Shown here: in pieces, positions 1-8,200 of the stretch
How positions within the stretch are numbered: position 1 is the first letter of the stretch
Layout of the letters: every line of letters begins with the position of its first letter
Assembly (NCBI RefSeq): GCF_023716565.1
Contig: NZ_CP071849.1
Location: 62,001 to 126,000, forward strand
Direction: 5' to 3'
Length of the DNA: 64,000 nt
Origin: Vibrio sp. SCSIO 43136
Lineage (GTDB): Bacteria; Pseudomonadota; Gammaproteobacteria; Enterobacterales; Vibrionaceae
Notes under the pieces: generated by a model
The model's database searches: none
The model's input: the letters and a program-made list of their open reading frames with translations, nothing else
What the model was told of the DNA's origin: nothing
Made by a program: the position numbers and the translations under genes

Positions 1-49
1 AGGGACTATCTCCATTGGTCTTTTTTAGTTCAATCACAATTTTTAGCGG

Positions 50-826
50 CTACTGAGCAATTAACACCTGACATAGATCGCCACCGCTCTTATCGACTGT
101 CTCGGTGCAATATTTCAACACAGTGCCATCATTTATCATCTCGCTTAGGGTTTGCTCGATTTTAGGGGCAAGCGCTTTTTGATTCTGGCTGATGTAGTGG
201 TACATGGGCTGAACATCCATGACACCTGCTGAGATGATAATGTTCTTAAATGGTTTAGACGCAAGATAAGGAAAAGCGCCAATATTGGCGTGAATAAACA
301 GATCACTGCTGTGGGTAGAAAGCTTTTGAAACCCTTCGACGATATTGGTGACGCTTTGCAATGTGTAGGCATGGTCATTGCTTAGATTCTCTTCAGCATT
401 TATCACACCACGGCGATAATCGACTCGGATCGCTTCATTGTCCAGACTTTGCCAACCGCCTTCTAAGCGAATGCCCGAGTTCTTGTGAGTGTAGGCTTCA
501 AATGTGACTTGGTAGATAGGCACATCAATTCGGATCTGATTAGGATGGTTTTGCTGATAGTCAAACACCCGCCCGAATTGGCCATCAATTTTTCCTGAAT
601 CGGCGTCTTTAGATGCTCTCACTTCTGACAGGTCAATCACTTGTACCCGCACACCTAAACGATTGTAAAGATCGTGATATACTTTGCTTAGCCATTGGTC
701 ATATACCGATCCCGGTACTTGATTCGAGTATAGCTTGATCATTTTCTTCGAGGAAGGGTCGGATGCCAGCGCTGCTGAGGAGGTAAGCATGAAGGCACAA
801 AGCAAGTAACTACAGGTTTTTGTCAT
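50..826 (-). CDS. Periplasmic solute-binding-like protein
   Basis: A 258-residue protein with a clear Sec signal peptide (hydrophobic stretch after MTKTC, cleavage probably after SSAALA). The mature part looks like the extracellular solute-binding protein family 3 fold used by amino-acid ABC transporters and by stand-alone sensors: an early segment with a predicted ligand lobe (IKLYSN), a central hinge region, and a C-terminal KIEQTLSEMINDGTVLKYC helix typical of the family. No permease or ATPase gene lies beside it in the window, so it may be an orphan binding protein or a signalling ligand-binder. The gene runs off toward the left edge with nothing recognisable after the stop. Substrate is unknown. 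Confidence 0.7.
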   Translation of the reverse strand: MTKTCSYLLCAFMLTSSAALASDPSSKKMIKLYSNQVPGSVYDQWLSKVYHDLYNRLGVRVQVIDLSEVRASKDADSGKIDGQFGRVFDYQQNHPNQIRIDVPIYQVTFEAYTHKNSGIRLEGGWQSLDNEAIRVDYRRGVINAEENLSNDHAYTLQSVTNIVEGFQKLSTHSSDLFIHANIGAFPYLASKPFKNIIISAGVMDVQPMYHYISQNQKALAPKIEQTLSEMINDGTVLKYCTETVDKSGGDLCQVLIAQ

Positions 827-1135
827 AGAATAGGCTCTATTAATGGGTTTATAAAATTGTAGTTAAGTCGAGAGATTTTGAGAGGAATTTAAAGCACTTA
901 TATGAAGTGGGCTGAAATTTTTGGGATTCGTTTTTAATTAAGTTCGCTTTGAGTCCAAGAGAATCAAAAAAATCGAAATTTTTAATATATTAATTTCAGT
1001 TACTTAAGTTGAAATTCCGGGTGGTTACAAAAAGTATACTAATTGCTATTGGTATTCAGGTTACTAAAATAAACCACAAAGTAAGAGGCTACCTCTTCTT
1101 ATTCAGTGAATAATTTTTTTGACCAAGGATTCATC
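827..1135. other. AT-rich divergent intergenic region
   Basis: About 310 bases between the divergent solute-binding-like gene and the MdaB-like gene. It is AT-rich and should hold both promoters. The only structure noted is a repeated GGTTAC motif (GGTTACAAAAA near 1023 and AGGTTACTAAAA at 1058-1069), treated separately. No small ORF with a convincing ribosome site was seen. Confidence 0.5.
1058..1069 (+). promoter_or_regulatory. Candidate HxlR operator (AGGTTACTAAAA)
   Basis: The 12-mer AGGTTACTAAAA lies about 70 bases before the quinone reductase start. The identical 12-mer occurs on the minus strand at 2881-2892 upstream of the peroxiredoxin-like gene, and a related GGTTACAAAAA is at 1023. 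Because an HxlR-type redox regulator sits between the two genes, a shared operator is a reasonable guess. It is inference from repetition only. Confidence 0.3.
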
Positions 1136-1720
1136 ATGAGCAAGGTATTAATTATTAATGCACACCAAGTTTCACCCTACTCACCAGGCAAGCTAAATGC
1201 CTCGTTAGTGGATAAAGCAACCACTCGACTTATGGCAAAAGGCCATGACGTCAAAGTCGTGACCATGCAAGAAGAGTACGTAGTCGACGAGCAGTTAGCC
1301 TTATTTGAATGGGCGGATCGAGTGATCATTCAATCACCAGTCAATTGGATGAGTGTGCCATGGTCGTTCAAAAAGTACATGGATGATGTTTTTACTGCCG
1401 GAATGGGCGGAGCACTGTGCCTGTTTGATGGCCGTAACGAAGCTGAGCCGAAGAAAAATTATGGTACTGGCGGACAGCGTACACAGAGTAAGTATATGCT
1501 GTCCCTAACATTCAATGCGCCAGAAGAGTCTTTCAACGATGCAGATGAGTACCTATTTGAAGGTAAGAGTGTTGATGATTTAATGTTCCATATGCACGCC
1601 AATTTCCGTTTCTTCGGTATGTCTGCTTTACCGACATTTGCTTGTTATGACGTCATGAAAAATGCAGAGGTAGACAATGACTTTAAGCGCTTCAAGGCAC
1701 ACCTAGATGCGCATTTTTAA
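1136..1720 (+). CDS. MdaB-like NAD(P)H:quinone oxidoreductase
   Basis: A 194-residue flavodoxin-fold reductase that closely resembles the MdaB (modulator of drug activity B) family: N-terminal KVLIINAH phosphate-binding strand-loop, the WADRVI...PVNWMSVPW segment, KKYMDDVFT, and GTGGQ..KYMLSLTFNAP. Family members reduce quinones by two electrons with FAD, protecting against redox cycling in the cytoplasm. I chose the ATG at 1136 because it follows AAGGA with good spacing; the GTG at 1106 would add ten residues that do not look like the family. The HxlR regulator follows in the same direction about 95 bases downstream and probably controls it. Confidence 0.85.
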   Translation: MSKVLIINAHQVSPYSPGKLNASLVDKATTRLMAKGHDVKVVTMQEEYVVDEQLALFEWADRVIIQSPVNWMSVPWSFKKYMDDVFTAGMGGALCLFDGRNEAEPKKNYGTGGQRTQSKYMLSLTFNAPEESFNDADEYLFEGKSVDDLMFHMHANFRFFGMSALPTFACYDVMKNAEVDNDFKRFKAHLDAHF

Positions 1721-1814
1721 GTTTGGGTTGGCCGCATTCAACCAGTAAAATAGATTTGAATTTTGAGCGATGTGGGTGACTGCATCGCTTTTTCACTTGA
1801 ACTTGGGGGCCGAG

Positions 1815-2183
1815 ATGGAAAGCAAAGTAATGGTAGATGACAAAGGGCGTAAGAGTGTTGTCAATGTGTGCAGCGAGCCCTGTGCCATTGAAAAAGGCAT
1901 GCGCTTGATTGGTGGTAAATGGAAAGGCTCTATTATCTATCACCTTAAAGATGGGCCGGTACGCTTTAATGACTTGGCAAGATTGCTTGGTGGTGCGAGT
2001 AAGAAAATGATCGACCAGCGCTTAAAGGAGTTGGAAAGTGAAGGCATGATACTGCGCAAAGTGATCAGCGATCGCCCGATTGCGGTGAGCTACGAGCTGA
2101 CCGAGTTTGGAAAAACCGCACTTAATATTTTAGAAGAATTGCGGATCTGGTCAGAGAAGCATGATATCCAGCTAAAGAAATAA
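1815..2183 (+). CDS. HxlR-family transcriptional regulator
   Basis: A 122-residue winged-helix protein of the HxlR family. It has the diagnostic CAIEKGMRLIGGKW block, the recognition region RFNDLARLLGGASKKMIDQRLKELE, and the wing YELTEFGKTA. Cys23 precedes the GGKW motif at the place used for redox or quinone sensing in YodB and QorR relatives, and a second Cys19 is next to it. An upstream in-frame GTG/ATG at 1770 would add 15 residues, but the ATG at 1815 gives the normal family length. Its position between a quinone reductase and a peroxiredoxin-like gene suggests a local electrophile or oxidant switch. Confidence 0.85.
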   Translation: MESKVMVDDKGRKSVVNVCSEPCAIEKGMRLIGGKWKGSIIYHLKDGPVRFNDLARLLGGASKKMIDQRLKELESEGMILRKVISDRPIAVSYELTEFGKTALNILEELRIWSEKHDIQLKK

Positions 2184-2225
2184 CGGTTCAATCCAGTGCC
2201 CCGTTATTTCACCGACTGACAAGCG

Positions 2226-2765
2226 TTAGTAATCCAACATCCCACGAATCGGATAGTGATTCTCTGGATCACGAATCCAAGCCAAACCACGTGTTAGCGC
2301 TCCAAGCTCAGGACGCACAAACGGATTATTCGAGATATCCACTACATGCAGATTACCATTCTCGTTCACCACAAATAACCCTGGTTCGGCAAAGTTGTGG
2401 TCAGTCTCTTTCTCTGAGCGAGGAATGGAAATATATAGCCCTAAGGTCTTCATTTGTGCTTCAGTCAGGCCATAGGCGATTGGGAAGCTAATATCGAGTT
2501 TTTCGAGATGTGCTTCCAGTTGGTGCTTGGCATCTCCAGAGACCGCCAAAATATCTACGCCTGCATCGGCGAAAGTTTGTTTATAAGTCTCGATCTCGTT
2601 TAAGTAACGAGTACACAGTGGGCAGTGCTTACCACGATAGACAAACACTGCTTGCCAAGTTGCGTCACCTTGTGGATGACCAAGTGTCACACTGCTGCCA
2701 TCCAACGTGGTAGCGGTAATCGTGGGGAACGGGTCACCCGCTTTAAGTTTGTTTGAATAGGCCAT
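2226..2765 (-). CDS. AhpC/TSA-type peroxiredoxin-like protein
   Basis: A 179-residue thioredoxin-fold protein with the layout of the AhpC/TSA family: LKAGDPFPTITATTLDG start, then FVYRGKHCPLCTRYL with Cys48 and Cys51 forming a CxxC pair, then a DILAVSGD strand and SIPRSEKE. Two cysteines three apart resemble the bacterioferritin-comigratory or peroxiredoxin-like reductase group more than typical 2-Cys AhpC. The start at 2765 has an AAAGGAAG ribosome site; longer readings lack one. It ends convergently with the HxlR gene. Likely reduces peroxides or acts as a thiol oxidoreductase; substrate not known. Confidence 0.8.
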   Translation of the reverse strand: MAYSNKLKAGDPFPTITATTLDGSSVTLGHPQGDATWQAVFVYRGKHCPLCTRYLNEIETYKQTFADAGVDILAVSGDAKHQLEAHLEKLDISFPIAYGLTEAQMKTLGLYISIPRSEKETDHNFAEPGLFVVNENGNLHVVDISNNPFVRPELGALTRGLAWIRDPENHYPIRGMLDY

Positions 2766-2880
2766 TGTACGGCTTCCTTTCACTGGGTTACTTTTGAGTA
2801 TGCGGTGGCCTTGAAAGGTCATCGCACCTTCGTTACCCAACTAATCTAGGTACAAATTCTCTTTTCATCAAGTAGTTAAC

Positions 2881-2892
2881 TTTTAGTAACCT
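2881..2892 (-). promoter_or_regulatory. Second copy of candidate HxlR operator
   Basis: On the minus strand this reads AGGTTACTAAAA, identical to the motif at 1058-1069, and it lies about 115 bases before the start of the peroxiredoxin-like gene. It is part of an imperfect inverted repeat GTTA-N8-TAAC. Confidence 0.3.
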
Positions 2893-2903
2893 AGTAGTGA
2901 ATC

Positions 2904-2925
2904 GCGGCTTCATGAAAGAAGCCGC
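2904..2925 (-). terminator. Hairpin after SnoaL lipoprotein gene
   Basis: GCGGCTTC pairs with GAAGCCGC across a six-base loop, just after the stop of the minus-strand lipoprotein gene. There is no clear U-run, so it may be a weak or Rho-assisted terminator. Confidence 0.4.
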
Positions 2926-2933
2926 TAAACCGG

Positions 2934-3800
2934 TTATTGGAAGCCAAATTTGCCGTTGTCGTTTTTCCATTCGCTTCGAGGCGGGATATTTTCGATAGTA
3001 TCCCAATGCTCAACTATCATGCCGTTGTCGAGACGGAATAGGTCGTAAAACGCCACGTCTTTGCCTAAGAAAATGCCTTCGCTGATCGATAGAACAAAGT
3101 TACCTTCCCCTAGGATTTTGTGGTTGGCTTTGTACTGCATCGGTGTGCCTGCTTTTGCTAGGGCTTCTAGCGCTTGGCCAAGGCCGCTCAAACCATCTGC
3201 TACCATCGGATTATGTTGTCGATAAGCCTCATCGTCGTTGGCGATAAATTGGTTGATTTGCGCCATATCGCCTTTCATTAAGATGGTATCGACGAAGTCG
3301 GCCACGATAGCTTTGTTGGCTTCAGTCTTATCGAGGTCGGTGATCTCGGTTGGGCCATCTAACTGAGTGCGGCCACTTGGGTTAGCTGGTGCAATCTCTT
3401 GCAAGTTATCCCAGTGCTCGACAATTTTGCCATTTTCAAAACGGAATACGTCAAAACCGACTTTTGGGCCAAAAAAGTTGTAATCAGTATGAGTGACTAC
3501 GTAGTCGCCATCTTGTAGTGCACGTTTTACTTGTGCTTTGGCACTCCCTTTTGGAAGGGCGTGAAGCACTTCACCAAAGCCCGCTAGGCCGTCGGCCACT
3601 GCAAGGTTGTGTTGAGTGTAGCTTTCAGCATTGATGTAGCTGACGGCTGTTTGATCGCCTGTCTCAATGCTTGAGATCACCGCTACGGCTTTTTCCTTGT
3701 TGGTGAGTTCTGCACTGCTACCACCCACATTGGCACAAGCGGCAAGGCTAACAACGCTAGTGGCTAGCAGGGTACGAGCAAATAGTTTTGATGTTTTCAT
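2934..3800 (-). CDS. Lipoprotein with two SnoaL-like domains
   Basis: A 288-residue predicted lipoprotein: signal peptide ending in the lipobox LAAC, with Cys22 lipidated. The mature protein is an internal duplication of a SnoaL/NTF2-like domain (about residues 35-150 and 160-285). Each half has the pair of motifs YxQHN..VADGLxGxGxxLxAL and IVEHWD. SnoaL-like folds form small cone-shaped barrels that bind or turn over small ligands; many predicted members have no known function. GAGGACGG gives a good ribosome site before the ATG. An AraC regulator lies just upstream in the same direction and may control it. Confidence 0.8.
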   Translation of the reverse strand: MKTSKLFARTLLATSVVSLAACANVGGSSAELTNKEKAVAVISSIETGDQTAVSYINAESYTQHNLAVADGLAGFGEVLHALPKGSAKAQVKRALQDGDYVVTHTDYNFFGPKVGFDVFRFENGKIVEHWDNLQEIAPANPSGRTQLDGPTEITDLDKTEANKAIVADFVDTILMKGDMAQINQFIANDDEAYRQHNPMVADGLSGLGQALEALAKAGTPMQYKANHKILGEGNFVLSISEGIFLGKDVAFYDLFRLDNGMIVEHWDTIENIPPRSEWKNDNGKFGFQ

Positions 3801-3894
3801 GATTCCGTCCTCTTGTTGGTGTGAAGCTATGTTAGGACAGAGAGGATCGTGTCGGCAGAGTCAATATGGGCGCAAAAATGGTAGATCTTGAACC

Positions 3895-4773
3895 TTATAC
3901 TTTCGGTGATTGATACTGTTTTTGGAACTGTGCTGGGGTCTGTTTGGTCAGGTTCTTGAAGTATTTTACGAAGTTACTCACATCCTCAAACCCAAAATCA
4001 TACGCGATCTGAGCGGTGGTAATATTGGTCACAACAAGCTGGCGTTTGATTTCGATGATGGTGTACGCATCAATCATCTGTTTTGCGGTGAGGTTGGCTG
4101 CAAGCTTGCAGATCTGGTTTAAGGTTTTGTAGGTGGTGTTGATTTGAGTGGCATACCAGTTCGCATCTCGCACCTTTTGTCCGTTGCTTTGCAGCAATTC
4201 AAAGAAGCGAGCAAGCCGAACGCTTTGCTGCGAAGAAAGCTTGTCGTGGCGCATGTCTGGGCGAATGCGGTGCAATATTAGCGCCAGCGTTGAGAAAAGG
4301 TACATGCTGATCAAGGGGTCTTTGTCGGTGCGGGCAAGCTCGGTGATCAGCTCATTGAGTAGGGTTGTAAAACTCCTGCCTTGGTCGCCTGTTAACTCAA
4401 ATAGTGGTGAGTGATGCTGGTTGAGGTGGGTGGGTGTGTAGTTGGGTAAGCGCATATTTGCGTGGATCTGGTCCAAAAATGCTTGAGTAAACAAAATCAC
4501 CTTACCCGTTGGCTGGTGGGTAAAATCGAACTGGTGCACTTGTTCTCGCTGGATAAAAATTACCGACCCAGGTTGATAGGCGTATTGCTCGAAATCCACC
4601 ATATGATAGCCACTGCCCGTTTCTATTATCACAAATAAAAAGAAACTCACTCGGTGTGGGGTTTGTGGATCTGGGTTTAAGTCAGAGCGTTGATAAAGGT
4701 CGGCCAAATTGATGATTTGAAACTCGGACTGGTTGGACTGCTGGTGGTTAAAACCCACGTTAGGGATGTGCAT
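3895..4773 (-). CDS. AraC-family transcriptional regulator
   Basis: A regulator of about 292 residues with an N-terminal cupin-like AraC-binding domain (GSGYHMVDFEQYAYQPGSVIFIQREQVHQF region) and two C-terminal helix-turn-helix motifs ending in TTAQIAYDFGFEDVSNFVKYFKNLTKQTPAQF, the AraC signature. I used the ATG at 4773, preceded by AAGGAATAGG; in-frame ATGs at 4806 and 4833 are possible. The SnoaL lipoprotein gene follows in the same direction after about 95 bases and is the obvious candidate target. The ligand cannot be told from sequence. Confidence 0.85.
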   Translation of the reverse strand: MHIPNVGFNHQQSNQSEFQIINLADLYQRSDLNPDPQTPHRVSFFLFVIIETGSGYHMVDFEQYAYQPGSVIFIQREQVHQFDFTHQPTGKVILFTQAFLDQIHANMRLPNYTPTHLNQHHSPLFELTGDQGRSFTTLLNELITELARTDKDPLISMYLFSTLALILHRIRPDMRHDKLSSQQSVRLARFFELLQSNGQKVRDANWYATQINTTYKTLNQICKLAANLTAKQMIDAYTIIEIKRQLVVTNITTAQIAYDFGFEDVSNFVKYFKNLTKQTPAQFQKQYQSPKV

Positions 4774-4921
4774 TGTGCGCCTATTCCTTGGAATACTCGA
4801 TGTCATATTAGGCAGCGAAGATTGCTCAATCAATCATTATCCGAACTGGAATGGCTCGATTGTGATATAACAGCCCGAGCGCAATTAAATCACCAAGCTA
4901 AATCACTCAATTAAGGCCCCC

Positions 4922-5314
4922 ATGGAAAATGAGATCATCACCGTCCCGCTGCCATCCCTTATTCACCGTATGGGAAGCGACGTTGTGAAGCAGGCAAGAG
5001 TGCTTGCCCAATCTCAAGGGTGTGAGTTAAAGCGAGTAAGGCGCTCTCGTAATTGGCAGTTGCTTGGTGAGGCTGCTGCGATTTTGAGCCTGCAAAGCCA
5101 ATTACGTCGTGACCACTCCAGCGAAATGCGCTTTATGATCGATAAGATCGCCGCCGTGCCTATCGAAGTGATCCCACAATTAAGCCTTGAAGAGCAGTTA
5201 ATTGCTTTAGTGGTGGCAAACCCCAATATTACCCTGTCTGAGATGATGGCCGAGACAGATTGCTCGGTTGCCCAAGCTCGCACAGCTCGTTTTGAAGCCG
5301 AGAGTTTAGACTAA
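4922..5314 (+). CDS. RRF_GI-type ribosome recycling factor-family protein
   Basis: A 130-residue protein rich in basic residues in the middle (CELKRVRRSRNWQL). It resembles a small Vibrionaceae family annotated as ribosome recycling factor family, which is shorter than and distinct from true Frr; I recall this family rather than prove it. The C-terminal part (LSEMMAETDCSVAQARTARFEAE) looks like a helix-turn-helix, so a nucleic-acid-binding role is plausible. It is divergent from the AraC gene and ends with a nine-base convergent overlap with the next gene. Confidence 0.6.
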   Translation: MENEIITVPLPSLIHRMGSDVVKQARVLAQSQGCELKRVRRSRNWQLLGEAAAILSLQSQLRRDHSSEMRFMIDKIAAVPIEVIPQLSLEEQLIALVVANPNITLSEMMAETDCSVAQARTARFEAESLD

Positions 5315-5572
5315 CTTTGTAAAGCTTTGCAGGGTCTCTTCATCTGGCACTTGCTTAAACAGTGCTTCAACACCGTCAAAATCTTTATGAATAAGGTCAA
5401 TCACTTGGTATTGGCTTAAGTCACCAAATTCTTTGCTCAAAAACTGCCTAAACGCCGCTTCGTTTGGCCACTTTCCTCGTACAGCAAACCCTTCATCGAT
5501 ATCCCACACTTCAGACTCAAAGTAGGAAAAGTCGGTCATGCCGATATTGTGACAAAACAGAACGAGGTACAT
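5306..5572 (-). CDS. Conserved small protein of unknown function
   Basis: An 88-residue acidic protein without signal peptide or membrane segment. I do not recognise its family. The start MYLVLFCHNIG at 5572 follows a strong CAGGAG ribosome site five bases away, so the in-frame start at 5587 is unlikely. The stop overlaps the convergent neighbour by nine bases. The regular mix of charged and aromatic residues (VWDIDEGFAVRGKWP) supports a real gene. Confidence 0.65.
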   Translation of the reverse strand: MYLVLFCHNIGMTDFSYFESEVWDIDEGFAVRGKWPNEAAFRQFLSKEFGDLSQYQVIDLIHKDFDGVEALFKQVPDEETLQSFTKLV

Positions 5573-5685
5573 CTTAACTCCTGACAATTTGGTGTTGGGG
5601 TTGCAGCTTATACTAATTTGTTTAGTCGTTGAAAGGTGATCAGACAGGGAATTGTCATGTTAAGTTTTGGTGCGATTTGCAACAA

Positions 5686-5699
5686 TTGATTTACATCAA
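5686..5699 (+). promoter_or_regulatory. FNR box upstream of sirB2
   Basis: TTGAT-TTAC-ATCAA is a perfect match to the FNR consensus TTGAT-N4-ATCAA. It lies about 70 bases before the SirB2 start, a position suited to an activated promoter. Suggests expression responding to oxygen limitation. Confidence 0.6.
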
Positions 5700-5767
5700 A
5701 GAAGAGGTGGGGAAATTGACTTAAATTTAAACACCTGTTTGAAAGTGATTTTAAGTTAAGGATGACT

Positions 5768-6145
5768 ATGTACCCACTGCTATTAAAAGCCCATGTGTTG
5801 TTGATTGTGTTGAGCTTCTTAAGCTTTTTACTAAGAGCGCTTTGGGGATTTAAAGGTTCTGAAATGTTAGAGAGTAAAGGTGCGTTGATGATGCACAAAT
5901 TGATTACTCTGACCATGTTGCTCAGTGCCGCCGCTTTATGTGTGACACTCAATATGTACCCAATGACGGATGCTTGGTTAACAGAGAAACTGGTGTTATT
6001 GGTGGCTTATGTTGCCTTCGGCATGGCGACGTTTAAGCCGCTTATTCATGATAGAACGCGTGCAATGTTGGCGACGGTCACGTGTGGGTTATTTGTGGCG
6101 ATATTCTATATTGCTAAGTTGCATGCACCGATAGTGTTGAGCTAG
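5768..6145 (+). CDS. SirB2-family inner-membrane protein
   Basis: A 125-residue protein with four hydrophobic segments that matches the SirB2 family: YPLLLKAHVLLIVLSF, then LRALWGFKG, MHKLITLTMLLSAAALC, and a C-terminal LLVAYVAFGMATFKP plus TVTCGLFVAIFYIAKLH. SirB2 proteins are small integral membrane proteins of unknown biochemical role, often near translation or respiration genes. The ATG at 5768 has the better-spaced TAAGGA site; the ATG at 5762 sits directly on it. A perfect FNR box lies upstream. Confidence 0.8.
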   Translation: MYPLLLKAHVLLIVLSFLSFLLRALWGFKGSEMLESKGALMMHKLITLTMLLSAAALCVTLNMYPMTDAWLTEKLVLLVAYVAFGMATFKPLIHDRTRAMLATVTCGLFVAIFYIAKLHAPIVLS

Positions 6146-6172
6146 TTTTCATCCCCAATGGTAATATTTATT

Positions 6173-6206
6173 AATCAAAAGGAGCGACAATTCGCTCCTT
6201 TTGATT
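6173..6206. terminator. Bidirectional terminator between convergent genes
   Basis: Perfect 14-bp inverted repeat AATCAAAAGGAGCG / CGCTCCTTTTGATT with a six-base loop. The arm ends provide a T-run on both strands, suited to the convergent sirB2 and AraC-GyrI genes. Confidence 0.85.
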
Positions 6207-6212
6207 GTGTTG

Positions 6213-7076
6213 TTAACGGATAGGCAGATACACCTCAGTGAGTAAATCGCATTCGTCCACTTCGTGAATGAAATTCAGATAGCGAAAATAGACGGGATAC
6301 TCTCTGAGCTCTTCACCGCTTTCTGGAAGCCACTCTTGGTAGAGGCGACAAATGGTCTCACCAATATTGCTGTGGCTGCCTTTGTGTATTGCTGCAGCGC
6401 AGCGCCCTGCTGGGATAACACCAGTTTTGACCCCGTATTGGTTCTCCGGGATGTCGCCCACATGACTGCCGCAGATATCAAATCGAAACTCTTCTGGTGG
6501 TGTTTGAGCTGGATCTGAGTAGGCAACACCGTAGGTGCGGCTGCTGCGAATTGGTGAGAATCCGGTGCTCTTTCGCCACTCGACAAATTTGGCGACGTTG
6601 TCAAAAATACGATGTGGGCTGCCTTTGTGTTCGAGCACGGCCACAGGCTCTTCAGCGAAGTCGATAATTTCTACGTTCAAGGCTTTTTCTCCCAAGGCAT
6701 CTGGATAAAATTCATATTTAGAGTGCCAGTGTTGCCACTCAGGTTGGGTTCTGAATTGAGATGGAGTTTGCGAAAATACGCGAGAAAAGGCTCTGGTGAA
6801 CGCTTCCGAGCTCTCAAATTGCGCTTCAAAAGCGATGTCAGTAATGCTGACATCGCCCTCAAATACCAATCGGAAAGATGCTCGCTTTAATCGGGTCAGC
6901 AGCACGTACTGAGTTGCACTGATGCCTACGTATGCGCTAAACACACGTTGGAAATGGTACTTAGAACAGATCGCTACTTGGCTTAGTACATCTAAGCTCA
7001 ATGTTTCATCTAGGTGAGTATCGATGTAGTCGCATACTCGTTTGATCTGCTGCTGACGGCGCTGACTCGCATTCAT
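6213..7076 (-). CDS. AraC-family regulator with GyrI-like effector domain
   Basis: A 287-residue protein built as an N-terminal AraC DNA-binding domain (two helix-turn-helix motifs in residues about 8-105, including LSQVAICSKYHFQRVFSAYVGIS and FEAQFESSEAFTRAFSRVFSQTPSQFR) followed by a GyrI-like or bacterial effector-binding domain (about 130-287, with VAVLEHKGSPHRIF and RYLNFIHEVDECDLLTEVYLPIR). This is the arrangement of Rob, SoxS-like and DNA gyrase inhibitor relatives; the second domain binds drug-like small molecules. Target genes are unknown; the neighbouring dehydrogenase operon is transcribed toward it. Confidence 0.85.
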   Translation of the reverse strand: MNASQRRQQQIKRVCDYIDTHLDETLSLDVLSQVAICSKYHFQRVFSAYVGISATQYVLLTRLKRASFRLVFEGDVSITDIAFEAQFESSEAFTRAFSRVFSQTPSQFRTQPEWQHWHSKYEFYPDALGEKALNVEIIDFAEEPVAVLEHKGSPHRIFDNVAKFVEWRKSTGFSPIRSSRTYGVAYSDPAQTPPEEFRFDICGSHVGDIPENQYGVKTGVIPAGRCAAAIHKGSHSNIGETICRLYQEWLPESGEELREYPVYFRYLNFIHEVDECDLLTEVYLPIR

Positions 7077-7154
7077 TTCGTTTCTGTCTCTTGTTAGAAC
7101 TTACCTACAGTGTATCTATCGATACTGCTGTGCTCTTGACCGAAGTTGCGAATT

Positions 7155-8198
7155 TTACTCTAGGGTTAAAACGATTTTTCCGACGTGGCTCTTAGTTTGG
7201 AACGCTTGCTGCGCTTGGTTGATTTCGCTAAGTGGGTACGTTTGTGCCACTAGCGGCTTGATGTTCCCGTGTTCAATATGACGAACAAGGTTGCCAAAGA
7301 CCTCAGGCTCAATCACGGTGCAGCCAAAGAAGTTTAGATCTTTTAGGTAAAGGGTTCTTAGGTCGAGCTCTACCAAAGCGCCACCAATGGCACCAGAGAC
7401 GGCGTAGCGACCTTTCGGTTTTAGAACTTGTAAGAAGTCATCCCAGTTTTCGCCGCCGACCAGATCAATGACGACTTCAATGCTGTTGTGCCCGAGGGCT
7501 TCAATCAAGTTGGTATGACGAGACACCACTTGATCCGTCCCTAAAGCCAGAATAGTTTCAAACTTGCTTTCGCTGGTGATTGCGATGACTTTAGCGCCAC
7601 GAGCTTTTGCCAGTTGTATTGCCGCCGAACCCACACCGCCAGAAGCACCAGAGATCAATACTGTGTCTGAAGCGCTGACTTTTGAGCGAGTGAGTAGGTT
7701 TTCAGCGGTAGAGTAAGAACAAGGAAAAGACGCCAGTTCGGCATCAGTGAGATCCGTATTCACCGTAAAGGCATGCTGCGCTGCAACTTTAGTAAATTGT
7801 GCAAACCCACCGTTGCACTCTGAGCCGAAGTACCATGCAGATTCTAGAGGTTGCCCATCCGCGTAATGTAGGCAAGGTTCGATAATGACACGCTCACCAA
7901 TTCGTCTTGGATCAACACCTTCACCGACAGCCACAACGGTTCCACACACGTCAGCCCCTTGAATGAGCGGTAAAGGGAGAGCCGTGCCGCCCCAACTTGC
8001 GTCGTCCGCTTCGTTGTCGCCTTTGGAGTACCAGCCGATACGAGTGTTGATATCGGTATTGTTCACCCCTGCGGCGTGGACTTTGATCAGTACGTCGCCT
8101 TTCGCTGGTGTCGGAATGGCAAGGTCGTGGCGGATTTCTAGCATTTCAGGCCCGCCATGGCCGACAAGCTGCACGCCTGTCATGGTGTTAGTCGTCAT
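7155..8198 (-). CDS. Zinc-type alcohol dehydrogenase/quinone oxidoreductase
   Basis: A 347-residue medium-chain dehydrogenase/reductase. The N-terminal GroES-like domain carries KVHAAGVNNTDINTR and VCGTVVAVGEGVD, and the Rossmann domain carries SGASGGVGSAAIQLAKARGAKVIAIT for NAD(P)H. It lacks an obvious four-cysteine structural zinc loop, so it may be closer to the quinone oxidoreductase branch. It is the second gene of an operon: the TetR regulator ends only two bases upstream of its ATG. Likely substrates are small aldehydes, enones or quinones. Confidence 0.85.
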   Translation of the reverse strand: MTTNTMTGVQLVGHGGPEMLEIRHDLAIPTPAKGDVLIKVHAAGVNNTDINTRIGWYSKGDNEADDASWGGTALPLPLIQGADVCGTVVAVGEGVDPRRIGERVIIEPCLHYADGQPLESAWYFGSECNGGFAQFTKVAAQHAFTVNTDLTDAELASFPCSYSTAENLLTRSKVSASDTVLISGASGGVGSAAIQLAKARGAKVIAITSESKFETILALGTDQVVSRHTNLIEALGHNSIEVVIDLVGGENWDDFLQVLKPKGRYAVSGAIGGALVELDLRTLYLKDLNFFGCTVIEPEVFGNLVRHIEHGNIKPLVAQTYPLSEINQAQQAFQTKSHVGKIVLTLE

Positions 8199-8200
8199 GG

